Positions 35,150-43,694 of a stretch of DNA of 58,435 nucleotides are shown here, piece after piece (the stretch's first letter is position 1; each line of letters begins with the position of its first letter). The DNA is from Planctomycetota bacterium (lineage in GTDB: Bacteria > Planctomycetota > Planctomycetia > Gemmatales > Gemmataceae), in NCBI GenBank assembly GCA_016191165.1, contig JACPPF010000165.1, positions 1 to 58,435 of the forward strand, in the 5' to 3' direction. The position numbers were made by a program, and so were the translations under genes. Below the pieces are notes generated by a model. That model did no database searches, was not told the origin of the DNA, and worked only from the letters and a program-made list of their open reading frames with translations.

Positions 35150-36847
35150 ATGTTGCCAGTCTCACGAATCCTGAAGGCCTTGCCATTAGGCGTGATCGCG
35201 GTGTTCGTATTCGTGACGTGGCTCACGGCATGGAATCGTGGACCGAGCGCCTGGAGTCAGGATTCATCACCCCCAAAGCGCGCCAGTTTTGGCAGACCGA
35301 CTGGTTTGCGTTCCTTGCCAAAAACGAAGGCAATTGTCCAAGCGTCGCAAATAACCGAGAATCCCCAGTCGCCGCGAATCTCGCAGGCGCCGATGCGTTT
35401 TGCGGGCATCGATGAAAGTCGGCTCATGCCGATCACGTTGAGCGCAGCGCTGCGTCTGGCGGGGACGAGCAATCTGGACATCGCGCAGTCACGTGAAGTC
35501 GTGCGCCGCGCTCGGATCCAGCTTCAACGGGCTCGCATCCTTTTACTTCCGAACGTCAACTTCGGTAGTACCTATGTCGATCACGATGGTCAAATTCAGC
35601 GGGCTCAAGGCGATGTTTTCACGGCCGATCGGAATTCACTATTCGTCGGCCTCGGCCCGTCGGCGTCGGTCCACCTGGGAGATGCCGTGTTTGCACCCCT
35701 GGTGGCTCGTCAGCTCGAACGCGCCAGCGAGGCGGGTCTGCAGCGAGTTCACAATGACACGCTCCTGGCGATCGCGGAGGCGTATTTCACGCTGATGCGT
35801 GGCCAGCGGCGCCTGGCGCGCGCCGAGCTGACTCTGGACATGCTGACTTCCGAGAAACCCTCAGCGATCCGGGCAGGTTCCAAGGGGCTGCTGCCATTGA
35901 TCACCGCCATGCAGAAAGCCGGGGCGGCTGAAGCATTCAAATCGGAGGTCTATCGTGTGGAGGTCGATGTGCTGCGCCGCCGCGAGGAGCGCGCGACCGC
36001 ATTGCAGGAATACCAGGTCGCCTCGGCGGAATTGGCCCGGCTTTTGCGTTTGTCCCCGGACATGTCGCTTTGGCCTGTCGAAGATTTCCGCGCGCCGCTG
36101 GATATTTCAGGCCCGTGGACAGACCAGTCATTCGAAGCCATGGTACGGATCGCCTTGAGCAATCGCCCCGAGCTTGCGGAGAACCAGGCCCAGGTACAGG
36201 CCGCCGTGGAACGGGTTCGCGCGGCCCGCTACCGCCCTCTCATTCCGAACCTCATTGTGAATTACACCTTCGGCGGCTTCGGGGGGGGGCCAAGCCCTAA
36301 TCCGATTGCCGTGATTCGCGACGGCAAGAGCATCGTCGGCGGCCCGGCGTCGGTAATCGGGAACTTTGGCAGCCGTGCCGATTTCGACGTGGGGCTGATG
36401 TGGCGCTTGCAAAATCTCGGCCTGGGCAACCGCGCCGAAATTCGCGAACAGCAATCGCTCGAGCGCCAGGCGAACTTGCGCCAGCTTCAGCTTCAGGACA
36501 CTGTGGTTGCTCAAGTTGTGCAAACCCGGGAACAGATCAAGGCCTCGAAAGACCGCGTGAACCAGATTCGCTCCGCGCTTTACGACGCGTCCGGCAAACC
36601 CGTTGGACCGCTCTTTGAATCCACCCGGCTCAATTTTGAGCGGATTCGCCAGGTGGAAAAAACGCGCCCCCTCGAAGTCCTGGATTCGCTGCGTCGTTTG
36701 GCCGACCTCCTCGAATTGCACGCTCAGGCGGCTACCGACTACGAGCGCGCACGCTTCCGCCTTTTGGTGGTCCTGGGCTTGCCGGCGGAGGAAATCATTA
36801 GTCGTGCGGCCGTACCCGTACCGGGGCTGGTTCCAAAGGCAAAGTGA
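35150..36847 (+). CDS. TolC-like outer membrane efflux protein
   Basis: A 565-residue outer membrane factor. An N-terminal hydrophobic segment (LPLGVIAVFVFVTWLTAW) exports it. The OEP pattern follows twice: ITLSAALRLAGTSNLDIAQ with long coiled-coil helices (about 100-330), then MVRIALSNRPELAENQAQVQ, GLMWRLQNLGLGNRAEI and a second set of helices ending NFERIRQVEKTRPLEVLDSL. It should form the trimeric outer membrane channel for the RND pump that starts 11 bases after its stop. Proline-rich residues 40-80 are not usual in the family. Confidence 0.9.
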   Translation: MLPVSRILKALPLGVIAVFVFVTWLTAWNRGPSAWSQDSSPPKRASFGRPTGLRSLPKTKAIVQASQITENPQSPRISQAPMRFAGIDESRLMPITLSAALRLAGTSNLDIAQSREVVRRARIQLQRARILLLPNVNFGSTYVDHDGQIQRAQGDVFTADRNSLFVGLGPSASVHLGDAVFAPLVARQLERASEAGLQRVHNDTLLAIAEAYFTLMRGQRRLARAELTLDMLTSEKPSAIRAGSKGLLPLITAMQKAGAAEAFKSEVYRVEVDVLRRREERATALQEYQVASAELARLLRLSPDMSLWPVEDFRAPLDISGPWTDQSFEAMVRIALSNRPELAENQAQVQAAVERVRAARYRPLIPNLIVNYTFGGFGGGPSPNPIAVIRDGKSIVGGPASVIGNFGSRADFDVGLMWRLQNLGLGNRAEIREQQSLERQANLRQLQLQDTVVAQVVQTREQIKASKDRVNQIRSALYDASGKPVGPLFESTRLNFERIRQVEKTRPLEVLDSLRRLADLLELHAQAATDYERARFRLLVVLGLPAEEIISRAAVPVPGLVPKAK

Positions 36848-36857
36848 GAGTGAATTC

Positions 36858-39800
36858 ATGTGGCTTGTCAATCTGGCCCTGAAGAGTCCGTACACGATCT
36901 TTGTCGCGATGATGCTGACGGTGGTGCTCGGCGTACTCGGGTATGTGCGAACGCCCACGGACATATTACCCAAGATCAAAGTGCCGGTGGTGGTCGTTTT
37001 TGCTTCCTACCGGGGCATGCCAGCGCCGGACATGGAAAAGAGCGTCACCGCCGTGTTGGAACGAGCCTTGACGCGCTGTGACCATTTGCAACACATCGAA
37101 TCCAAGTCGCTTCTGGGCATCGGCATTATCAAGGTGTACTTTCGCGAGCAAGTCGATCCCGATGTGGCAGCCAGCCAGGTCATTTCGCTGGTGAACGGGG
37201 AAATGCAGAACATGCCGCCCGGGATGTTGCCTCCCAGCGTCTTGAAATTCGACGCGAGCGCCATTCCCGTCGGCAATCTCATCATCACGAGCAACCGGCG
37301 CACCGACAAAGAGCTCCTGGACATCGCCGACTATCAACTTCGGGAGGAGCTGGCCGGAATCGAAGGCCTGGCGTCGGCGCCGGTCTTTGGCGGGGTTTTT
37401 CGCCAGGTGCAAATTTACGTGCATCCGCGCTCACTGGAATCGCTGAAACTTTCCCCGCTGGAGGTTGCCCGCATCGTCAACCAGCAAAGCCAGATCATCC
37501 CCACCGGGGAAATTCGTATTGGCGATCAGAACTACTATGTCATCTCGAACAGCATGGTCGGCACGCCCAAGGACTTCGAGAAAATCCCGCTTTACAACGA
37601 TGGCCGAAAGATCGTGCATCTGGGGGATGTCGCCAATGTGGTCGACGCGACTCGCTGGCGCACAAACACGGTGCATGTGGACGGCAAGCGTGCGGTCTAC
37701 ATGCCTCTCCTGCGTCAGGCCGGGGCGAGCGCCATCACGGTCGTGGACAACGTGAAGGCATTCCTGCCCGAGTTGCATGAGCGTGGGGCCATTCCCGACG
37801 ACGTGCAAGTCGAAATCGCTTTCGATCAGTCGCAGTACGTGCGTGACGCCATCGCCAATCTTCGCTTGGAGGCCGCTCTGGGCGCCGTGCTGGCATCCCT
37901 GGTCGTCCTCCTGTTTCTGGGCAGCCTGCGCAGTACCTGGATCGTCATGCTGTCGATCCCGCTTTCGGTCCTCATGGCCTTGGCAGGGCTATATTTCACC
38001 GGCGCCACTCTCAACATCATGACGCTCGGCGGGCTGGCGTTGATTCTTGGCCGCGTGGTTGATGATTGCATCGTCGATGTGGAGAACACGGTACGTCACC
38101 TGGAGATGGGCAAGAATCCGCTCCAGGCGGTGCGCGACAGTTCCCAGGAAATATCGTTGCCCGTTTTGATTGCCACGGTGACAACCGTGGTCGTGTTCTT
38201 CCCGTTGACCTTGATGTCCGGCATCGGTCGTCACCTGTTTGTGCCGCTCGCCATCAGTGCCTCGCTGGCGATGGGCGCGTCGTACCTGGTGGCGCGAACG
38301 GTATCGCCGCTCTACAATTCTCGCTTCCTGCGCGCCCACGCGGAAGGGGAGCGATTTCCGAGCTGGCTGATTCGCATCGCGTTGTTCCTGACCCTGGTGG
38401 GCCTTGGCCTGCCCGCGCTGGCCCACTATGGCGCGGGTCTCCTCGATCAGTTTTTCCCGCGCCACATCGGAGATACGTTTGCCTGGCCCTACCGCGTTTG
38501 GCCCGCGGGGGTGCGCCGAGCGCTGGTAGCCGTCGGCGCTTTGGGTGCGTTGGTGCTGATCATCGCCGGTTTGGCGAGGATCGCACCGGTATTCCATCGG
38601 CTCTTTGAGCGGTGCACCCAGGCCTACGAGCGATCACTTCGTTGGTGCCTCCATCACCGTCTGGCCGTCCTGGGGCTGTTGGCCATGGCGATTGTGATGG
38701 CTGCCTGGTGTTTCCCGCGCATCGGCCAGGAACTTTTCCCCGAAGTGGATTCCAGCGAATTCACCGTCCACCTCCGGGCTGCCGGTGGACCGCGGGTGGA
38801 GACCACCGAAAACAAGGTCCACGAGATCGAACAACTCATTCGCGATATCGTCCCGACCGAGGACCTCAAGCTGACCCTGGCCAACATCGGCCTCTCGTCG
38901 CGCTGGTCCGCAATCTACACCTCCAACAACGGACCCCATGCCGCCTTTATCCGCGTGCAACTTCGCAGCGGATTCGACGGCCGTACCACCCCGACAGGCG
39001 CGTACGTCGAGGAACTCAGGCAGAAACTCGAAAAGAGCTTTCCAAGCGACGACTTCTTTTTTGAAACCGGGGGCATGATCCGCCAGATTCTTAATGGCGG
39101 CGCTCTGGCGCCGATCGAGGTGCACGTGCATGGCAAAGACATGAACAACCGCCGCGCGGTGGCCAAGGCACTCGACTGGCGCATCGGCCGTATCCCGCAG
39201 GTCAAGGAAACCTATTTGCCTCAGGCGATGGACCTGCCGCAACTCAAAATCGAAGTGGATCGCACGGCCGCGGCCCGCTTGAAGTTGACGCAGACCGATG
39301 TGGTGCGCAACGTCATCACGTCGTTGATGTCAAGCGCTCAGCTTGCGCCCAACTTCTGGATCGATCCGAAGACAGGCAACCCGTATATCATCGGCGTGCA
39401 ATACCCGGAAGATTTGGTTGAGGACATTCAGACACTGGAGACCGTGCCGATCACCCCCGAGAAAGGGGGAACCCGACGACGAGCGCCGCTATTGCGCGAT
39501 TTGGCCACGATTGAGCGCGGGCAAGGGCCGGTCGAGGTGTTTCATTACGAGGCCGATCGTGTCAGCCAGCTTTTTGTTTCAGTCGGAGACAACGACCTGG
39601 CGCGCGTTGCGGGTGAAATTGACCGGATCGTCGAGGAATTGCCGTTGACTTATGCGATCACCGTTTTGCCCCGGGACGCGCTGCTCGCTCACGCGCTCAA
39701 GGTTTTTCCCGCCGAGAAGGGAAATCCTCGCCAGAAAGCGAAACTGCAGCGCGTGCTCAAGGCCTATTTTCACGACGAGGATCCCGAGGTCGCCAACGAG

Positions 39801-40535
39801 CTGCGTGAGGAGTTTGGGATTAGCGTGGACTCCTTGCACCTGGGGAAGAACCAAGAATTCAAGGCCCGTCTGGGCCAATTCCTGGCGATGAAAAAAGGCA
39901 AGGAGCAGGCCCGGGCGGATTTGCAGCGGGATTTTGGCGTCGATCCCGAACCGTTGCGCTTGCCGCGCGGGGTGCGCGTCACCGTGCGCGGAGAGGTCGC
40001 CAGCATGCGGGAATCGTTTTCCGAGATGGGCATCAATCTTCTGCTGGCGGTGCTTCTGGTATACTTGGTGATGGTGGCGCAATTCGCATCGTGGCTCGAC
40101 CCGTTCATCATGATCGTGGCTGCGCCGCTCGGTTTGGTCGGCGTGGCGGTCACGCTTTGGGCGACGTCCACGTCGCTCAATATTCAGTCGTCCATGGGCG
40201 TGTTGTTGATGGTCGGCATCTCGGTGTCGAACTCGGTGCTGCTCGTGGATTTTGCCAATCGTCTGCGGGAAGAGGGGATGAGGACGTTCGACGCGGTGGT
40301 GTGGGCGGCGCGGACGCGGTTGCGCCCGATCGTGATGACGACCGTCGCCACCGTCGCCGGGTTGTTGCCCATGGCCATCCATCTTCATCCCGGCGATGAG
40401 ATGAACCTGCCGCTGGCCCGGGCTGTCATCGGTGGGCTGACGGGTTCGACGCTGCTTACGTTGTTTGTCGTGCCGGTCTTGTACATGTACCTCAAGCCTG
40501 CCGACGCTCAAACCGCGGAAACGCCGGCCTCGTGA
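36858..40535 (+). CDS. RND-family efflux pump with extra helices and a periplasmic insertion
   Basis: A 1225-residue inner membrane pump; usual members have about 1,030-1,070. MWLVNLALKSPYTIFVAMML is the classic start. TM4 keeps the proton-relay Asp pair (GRVVDDCIVDVENTVRHLEM). Two departures explain the extra length: between TM6 and TM7 (about residues 500-600) lie two additional hydrophobic segments (IRIALFLTLVGLGLPALAHY; ALVAVGALGALVLIIAGLAR), and in the second periplasmic porter half about 100 Lys/Glu-rich residues (about 930-1033) separate VEELPLTYAI from LPRGVRVTVRG. The start at 36858 lies 10 bases after the TolC-like stop. Substrate not predictable. Confidence 0.92.
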   Translation: MWLVNLALKSPYTIFVAMMLTVVLGVLGYVRTPTDILPKIKVPVVVVFASYRGMPAPDMEKSVTAVLERALTRCDHLQHIESKSLLGIGIIKVYFREQVDPDVAASQVISLVNGEMQNMPPGMLPPSVLKFDASAIPVGNLIITSNRRTDKELLDIADYQLREELAGIEGLASAPVFGGVFRQVQIYVHPRSLESLKLSPLEVARIVNQQSQIIPTGEIRIGDQNYYVISNSMVGTPKDFEKIPLYNDGRKIVHLGDVANVVDATRWRTNTVHVDGKRAVYMPLLRQAGASAITVVDNVKAFLPELHERGAIPDDVQVEIAFDQSQYVRDAIANLRLEAALGAVLASLVVLLFLGSLRSTWIVMLSIPLSVLMALAGLYFTGATLNIMTLGGLALILGRVVDDCIVDVENTVRHLEMGKNPLQAVRDSSQEISLPVLIATVTTVVVFFPLTLMSGIGRHLFVPLAISASLAMGASYLVARTVSPLYNSRFLRAHAEGERFPSWLIRIALFLTLVGLGLPALAHYGAGLLDQFFPRHIGDTFAWPYRVWPAGVRRALVAVGALGALVLIIAGLARIAPVFHRLFERCTQAYERSLRWCLHHRLAVLGLLAMAIVMAAWCFPRIGQELFPEVDSSEFTVHLRAAGGPRVETTENKVHEIEQLIRDIVPTEDLKLTLANIGLSSRWSAIYTSNNGPHAAFIRVQLRSGFDGRTTPTGAYVEELRQKLEKSFPSDDFFFETGGMIRQILNGGALAPIEVHVHGKDMNNRRAVAKALDWRIGRIPQVKETYLPQAMDLPQLKIEVDRTAAARLKLTQTDVVRNVITSLMSSAQLAPNFWIDPKTGNPYIIGVQYPEDLVEDIQTLETVPITPEKGGTRRRAPLLRDLATIERGQGPVEVFHYEADRVSQLFVSVGDNDLARVAGEIDRIVEELPLTYAITVLPRDALLAHALKVFPAEKGNPRQKAKLQRVLKAYFHDEDPEVANELREEFGISVDSLHLGKNQEFKARLGQFLAMKKGKEQARADLQRDFGVDPEPLRLPRGVRVTVRGEVASMRESFSEMGINLLLAVLLVYLVMVAQFASWLDPFIMIVAAPLGLVGVAVTLWATSTSLNIQSSMGVLLMVGISVSNSVLLVDFANRLREEGMRTFDAVVWAARTRLRPIVMTTVATVAGLLPMAIHLHPGDEMNLPLARAVIGGLTGSTLLTLFVVPVLYMYLKPADAQTAETPAS

Positions 40536-40583
40536 ACCTGGAAACCGAGCACGTAGTTAGTCTGCCCGTGAAACGAGGTAGAA

Positions 40584-41903
40584 ATGAGGACTCTTTGGAT
40601 CGTGATTGCACTGGCGGTGCTGGCGCCACTGCCTTTGGGTTGCAGTAAACGAAAAGCGCCCAGGCCGAGCCTCGGCGAAGTGGAACGCCTTCCGTCGGTG
40701 GAAACGGTCGTGCTCGGAAAACCGTCCAGACTCGAGGTCATTCGCAGCTATACCGCCACCATCGACGCGTTCGAGAAGGCGGAGGTCTGTGCGATGGTCA
40801 AAGGATATCTCAAGGAAGTACCCCTTCACCTTGATATCGGCCACACCTTGAAGAAAGGCGAACACCTGCTGAAACTCGACGTTCCCGACTTGCGCGCGGA
40901 GCGGGAAAACAAGGAGGCCCTGGTGGAGCAAAGCCAAAAAGCCGAGGCCCTGACGGTCCAGGCGATTGCGGTCGCCCAGGCGGAGATCAAGGAAGCCCAG
41001 GCGTTGGTTTTGCGTGCTGAAGGCGACGTGGAATTCCGAAAGGCGCAGCACGTTCGCGTCAGAAAGCTGGCCCAGGGCGACACCTTGAGTCAGCAACAGG
41101 TGGAAGAGGCAAAGCTCCAGCTGGCCGCCGCCCAGGCGGCGCTGTTCGCCGCGCAAGCCCAGGTGGTCACCAAGCAAAACCGCAAACAGGCGGCATTGAA
41201 GGAACAACAGCTTGCCGCCGCGCGGGTCAAGACGGCACGCACGGAGCTCGAGCGCGCCAGCGTTCAGCTTGAGTTCGCCGAGCTTCGCGCCCCCTTCAAT
41301 GGCATCATCACCAAGCGCTGGCTCGATTCGGGCGCCACCGTGAAAGACGCAGGCGTACCTTTGTTTACCATCATGCGAACCGACTTCGTTCGCGTGATCC
41401 TGGATGTGCCTGAGCGCGATGTGGTTTTTTTTCGCACTGGCCCCAAGGCCAACAAGGTCGAACTGCAAATCCCCGCCCTCAAGAATCTTGGCAAACCGGT
41501 CAGCATCGAGGGTTCGATCACGCTCCTGTCGTCGGCCATTGACTCCGTCACGCGCACGATGCGGGCGGAAATCCACCTGGACAACAAGCTAGGCCTGCTC
41601 AGACCACAAATGACCGGAACCGCTCGCGTCACGCTGGCCGTGCGGGAAGCCTACACCGTACCGGCCTCGGCCCTGGTCCGCGCAGGCACAAAAACCGAAA
41701 TTTACGTCGTCGCGGATGCTACCGGGGAACCCCTGCGCGGCACCGTCAAACGAATCGAAGTCCAGATTGGCGTTGACGATGGCCGCCGCGTCGAGATTCG
41801 CAATGACGCCTTGACCGGGCGAGAACTCGTCATTGCCAAGGGCGCCGGCGCGCTTCGGCCCGGCGATCAGGTTATCTCCGTCCCGGCCGGTGTCGCGGAA
41901 TAG
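40584..41903 (+). CDS. RND periplasmic adaptor lipoprotein (HlyD/MFP family)
   Basis: A 439-residue adaptor. The signal ends in a lipobox (LPLGCSK) so it should be lipid-anchored at Cys20. It has the split lipoyl/barrel-sandwich halves (AMVKGYLKEVPLHLDIGHTL; FAELRAPFNGIITKRWLDSG) around a long coiled coil (about 100-225, with KEAQALVLRAEGDVEFRKAQ) and a C-terminal beta-barrel (VRVILDVPERDVVFF). It links the RND pump and the TolC-like channel. It follows the pump gene by 48 bases; the order channel-pump-adaptor is less common than adaptor-first. Confidence 0.9.
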   Translation: MRTLWIVIALAVLAPLPLGCSKRKAPRPSLGEVERLPSVETVVLGKPSRLEVIRSYTATIDAFEKAEVCAMVKGYLKEVPLHLDIGHTLKKGEHLLKLDVPDLRAERENKEALVEQSQKAEALTVQAIAVAQAEIKEAQALVLRAEGDVEFRKAQHVRVRKLAQGDTLSQQQVEEAKLQLAAAQAALFAAQAQVVTKQNRKQAALKEQQLAAARVKTARTELERASVQLEFAELRAPFNGIITKRWLDSGATVKDAGVPLFTIMRTDFVRVILDVPERDVVFFRTGPKANKVELQIPALKNLGKPVSIEGSITLLSSAIDSVTRTMRAEIHLDNKLGLLRPQMTGTARVTLAVREAYTVPASALVRAGTKTEIYVVADATGEPLRGTVKRIEVQIGVDDGRRVEIRNDALTGRELVIAKGAGALRPGDQVISVPAGVAE

Positions 41904-41908
41904 TCCAG

Positions 41909-42196
41909 TCAAAACAACATGACAAGCCCGTCAACCGCGCCGAGGCGACGGTAAATCGCCAGGATTTGTTGCGCGGATTGCACCACGGGCTCCAGCGTTA
42001 CCGAGACATGACGCCCACCGACCGCTTCGCGAATTCGATGATCCGGTTCGGTGTCGATGGTCAACACTTCGCGAAGCACCGCCAAGACCCTGGCCGTGAA
42101 ACCTGGGTCCGCCTTGCCGATGACCTTGAATACATACGGGCATGGAAAATCGTGTGTTTTTTGCAACAGTTCGAGAGTCGGCAGGGAACTTTTCAT
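41909..42196 (-). CDS. DUF493 (YbeD-like) protein
   Basis: A 95-residue cytoplasmic protein matching DUF493: LPTLELLQKTHDFPCPYVFK, VIGKADPGFTARVLAVLREV, GRHVSVTLEPVVQSAQQILA and YRRLGAVDGLVMLF. The ferredoxin-like ACT-type fold suggests a small regulatory protein; E. coli YbeD has no firm function. The ATG at 42196 follows GCGAGGTCCC; the frame's longer start at 42382 is antisense extension. It is convergent with the adaptor gene. Confidence 0.85.
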   Translation of the reverse strand: MKSSLPTLELLQKTHDFPCPYVFKVIGKADPGFTARVLAVLREVLTIDTEPDHRIREAVGGRHVSVTLEPVVQSAQQILAIYRRLGAVDGLVMLF

Positions 42197-42263
42197 GGGA
42201 CCTCGCGGATGATTTGGTACTGGAGAATTACCCATCCCCGTCCTGCGGATGAACCCAATGCGC

Positions 42264-43619
42264 TCACACCAACTCGCGTATCGGTTCCGGCTGCGACAAA
42301 ATCTCGCGCGGGCGGCCGGTTTGATCCGGGACGGTCTGGCGAGCGTCAATACCCAGAACATGGTAGGTGGTCGCCAGAACATCGTCGGGACGCAGCGGCC
42401 GGTCCCTGGGTTGCTCGCCGCGCGCCGTGCTGGAGCCGATTACCTGCCCGTGCCGCAATCCGCCGCCAGCAAGCAGGACGGAGAAAACGTTCCCCCAGTG
42501 ATCGCGACCGCCTGCCGGATTGATTAAAGGAGTTCGGCCAAATTCCCCCGCCACGACCACAAGAACTTGATCGAGCAGACCTCGTAGTTCCAGGTCAGCG
42601 ATCAGGCTGGCCAGAGCCCAGTCGAGGTGCGGCCCCTTGAGTCTCGTGCCGGCCTCGACCGTCGTGGCGCTGGGTGCGCCGTGCAGATCCCACTCCATGA
42701 ACTCATAGTCCTCGATCATCACGTAGGTCACGCCTGCCTCGACCAGGCGACGAGCCATGAGGCAGCTTTGGCCGAGCCGTGTGCGGCCATAGGCATCGCG
42801 CAGGCGCGAATCTTCGCGCGTCAGATCGAGGGCACGCCTGGCCACGGGCCCTGCCACCAGGTCCAACGCGGCTTGATTGAACGTGTCCATGCCCGCGGCA
42901 ACGCCATTTGCATCGAAATCACGGCGCATCCGATCGAACGAACGCTGAAGGGTTCGACGTTCCGCGAGTCGCTCGTGCGTCACGCCTTCTGGAAGTTGCA
43001 AATCAGGCACGGCAAATCGCGGCGAATTCGGGTCGCTCACTGCGAATGGGTTGTAGCCGACCCCGAGGTAGGCGGCGTTCCCATATCCGCTGGCGCGCGG
43101 AATTCCGACATAGGCCGGCATGCCGGCGCGGTTGGGCCCGCGGAAACGTGCCACGACCGAGCCGATGGCGGGGCGTTGATTCACGTAGAATTGCAGGTTC
43201 TGCGGATAGTAACCGGTGAGCATCCAGTGGTAGCTGTGATGGTGGCTGCCGTCGGCGTGGTGAACGGAGCGAAGTATCGACATTCGGTCCATGAGTCCCG
43301 CGACGCGCGGAAACAACTCCGTGATTCGCACGCCAGGCAAGCGCGTCGAAATGCTCTGGAATGGGCCCCGATACTCGACCGGCGCGTCGGGTTTCGGATC
43401 GAAGGTATCGTGCTGGCTTGGGCCACCGCTCAGGAAAATCTGAATAACAGCCTTGGGTGACCGCGCGTTTGTTGAGGCCGACGGCGCGCGCTCCTCGTTA
43501 GCCGGACGCGCAAGCGACGGACACGCCAGTCCCCCAAGCCCGATTACTCCGGCCTTGAGAAAGCTGCGCCGTGATAAGCCCAGATGCGTCGATCGGCCAG
43601 GTGCATCGAGTTCAAACAT
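42264..43619 (-). CDS. Tat-exported DUF1501 protein
   Basis: A 451-residue protein. LSRRSFLKAGVIGLGGLACP (about 14-33) is a twin-arginine signal. DUF1501 follows: KAVIQIFLSGGPSQHDTFDP, HHADGSHHHSYHWMLTGYYP, LARRLVEAGVTYVMIED, VVAGEFGRTPLINPAGGRDH and VLGIDARQTVPDQTGRPREI. The family shares the alkaline-phosphatase/sulfatase fold and usually pairs with DUF1549/DUF1553 cytochromes; none is adjacent here. It lies 75 bases downstream of eutBC on the same strand and may share its transcript. No clear ribosome-binding site. Confidence 0.9.
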   Translation of the reverse strand: MFELDAPGRSTHLGLSRRSFLKAGVIGLGGLACPSLARPANEERAPSASTNARSPKAVIQIFLSGGPSQHDTFDPKPDAPVEYRGPFQSISTRLPGVRITELFPRVAGLMDRMSILRSVHHADGSHHHSYHWMLTGYYPQNLQFYVNQRPAIGSVVARFRGPNRAGMPAYVGIPRASGYGNAAYLGVGYNPFAVSDPNSPRFAVPDLQLPEGVTHERLAERRTLQRSFDRMRRDFDANGVAAGMDTFNQAALDLVAGPVARRALDLTREDSRLRDAYGRTRLGQSCLMARRLVEAGVTYVMIEDYEFMEWDLHGAPSATTVEAGTRLKGPHLDWALASLIADLELRGLLDQVLVVVAGEFGRTPLINPAGGRDHWGNVFSVLLAGGGLRHGQVIGSSTARGEQPRDRPLRPDDVLATTYHVLGIDARQTVPDQTGRPREILSQPEPIRELV

Positions 43620-43694
43620 GTGATTGCCCCAATTTGAAATCCCAAATCCGGATCGCCGGCTCCCGTCGCTGTCGCTCCAGGCACGCCCCATGAA

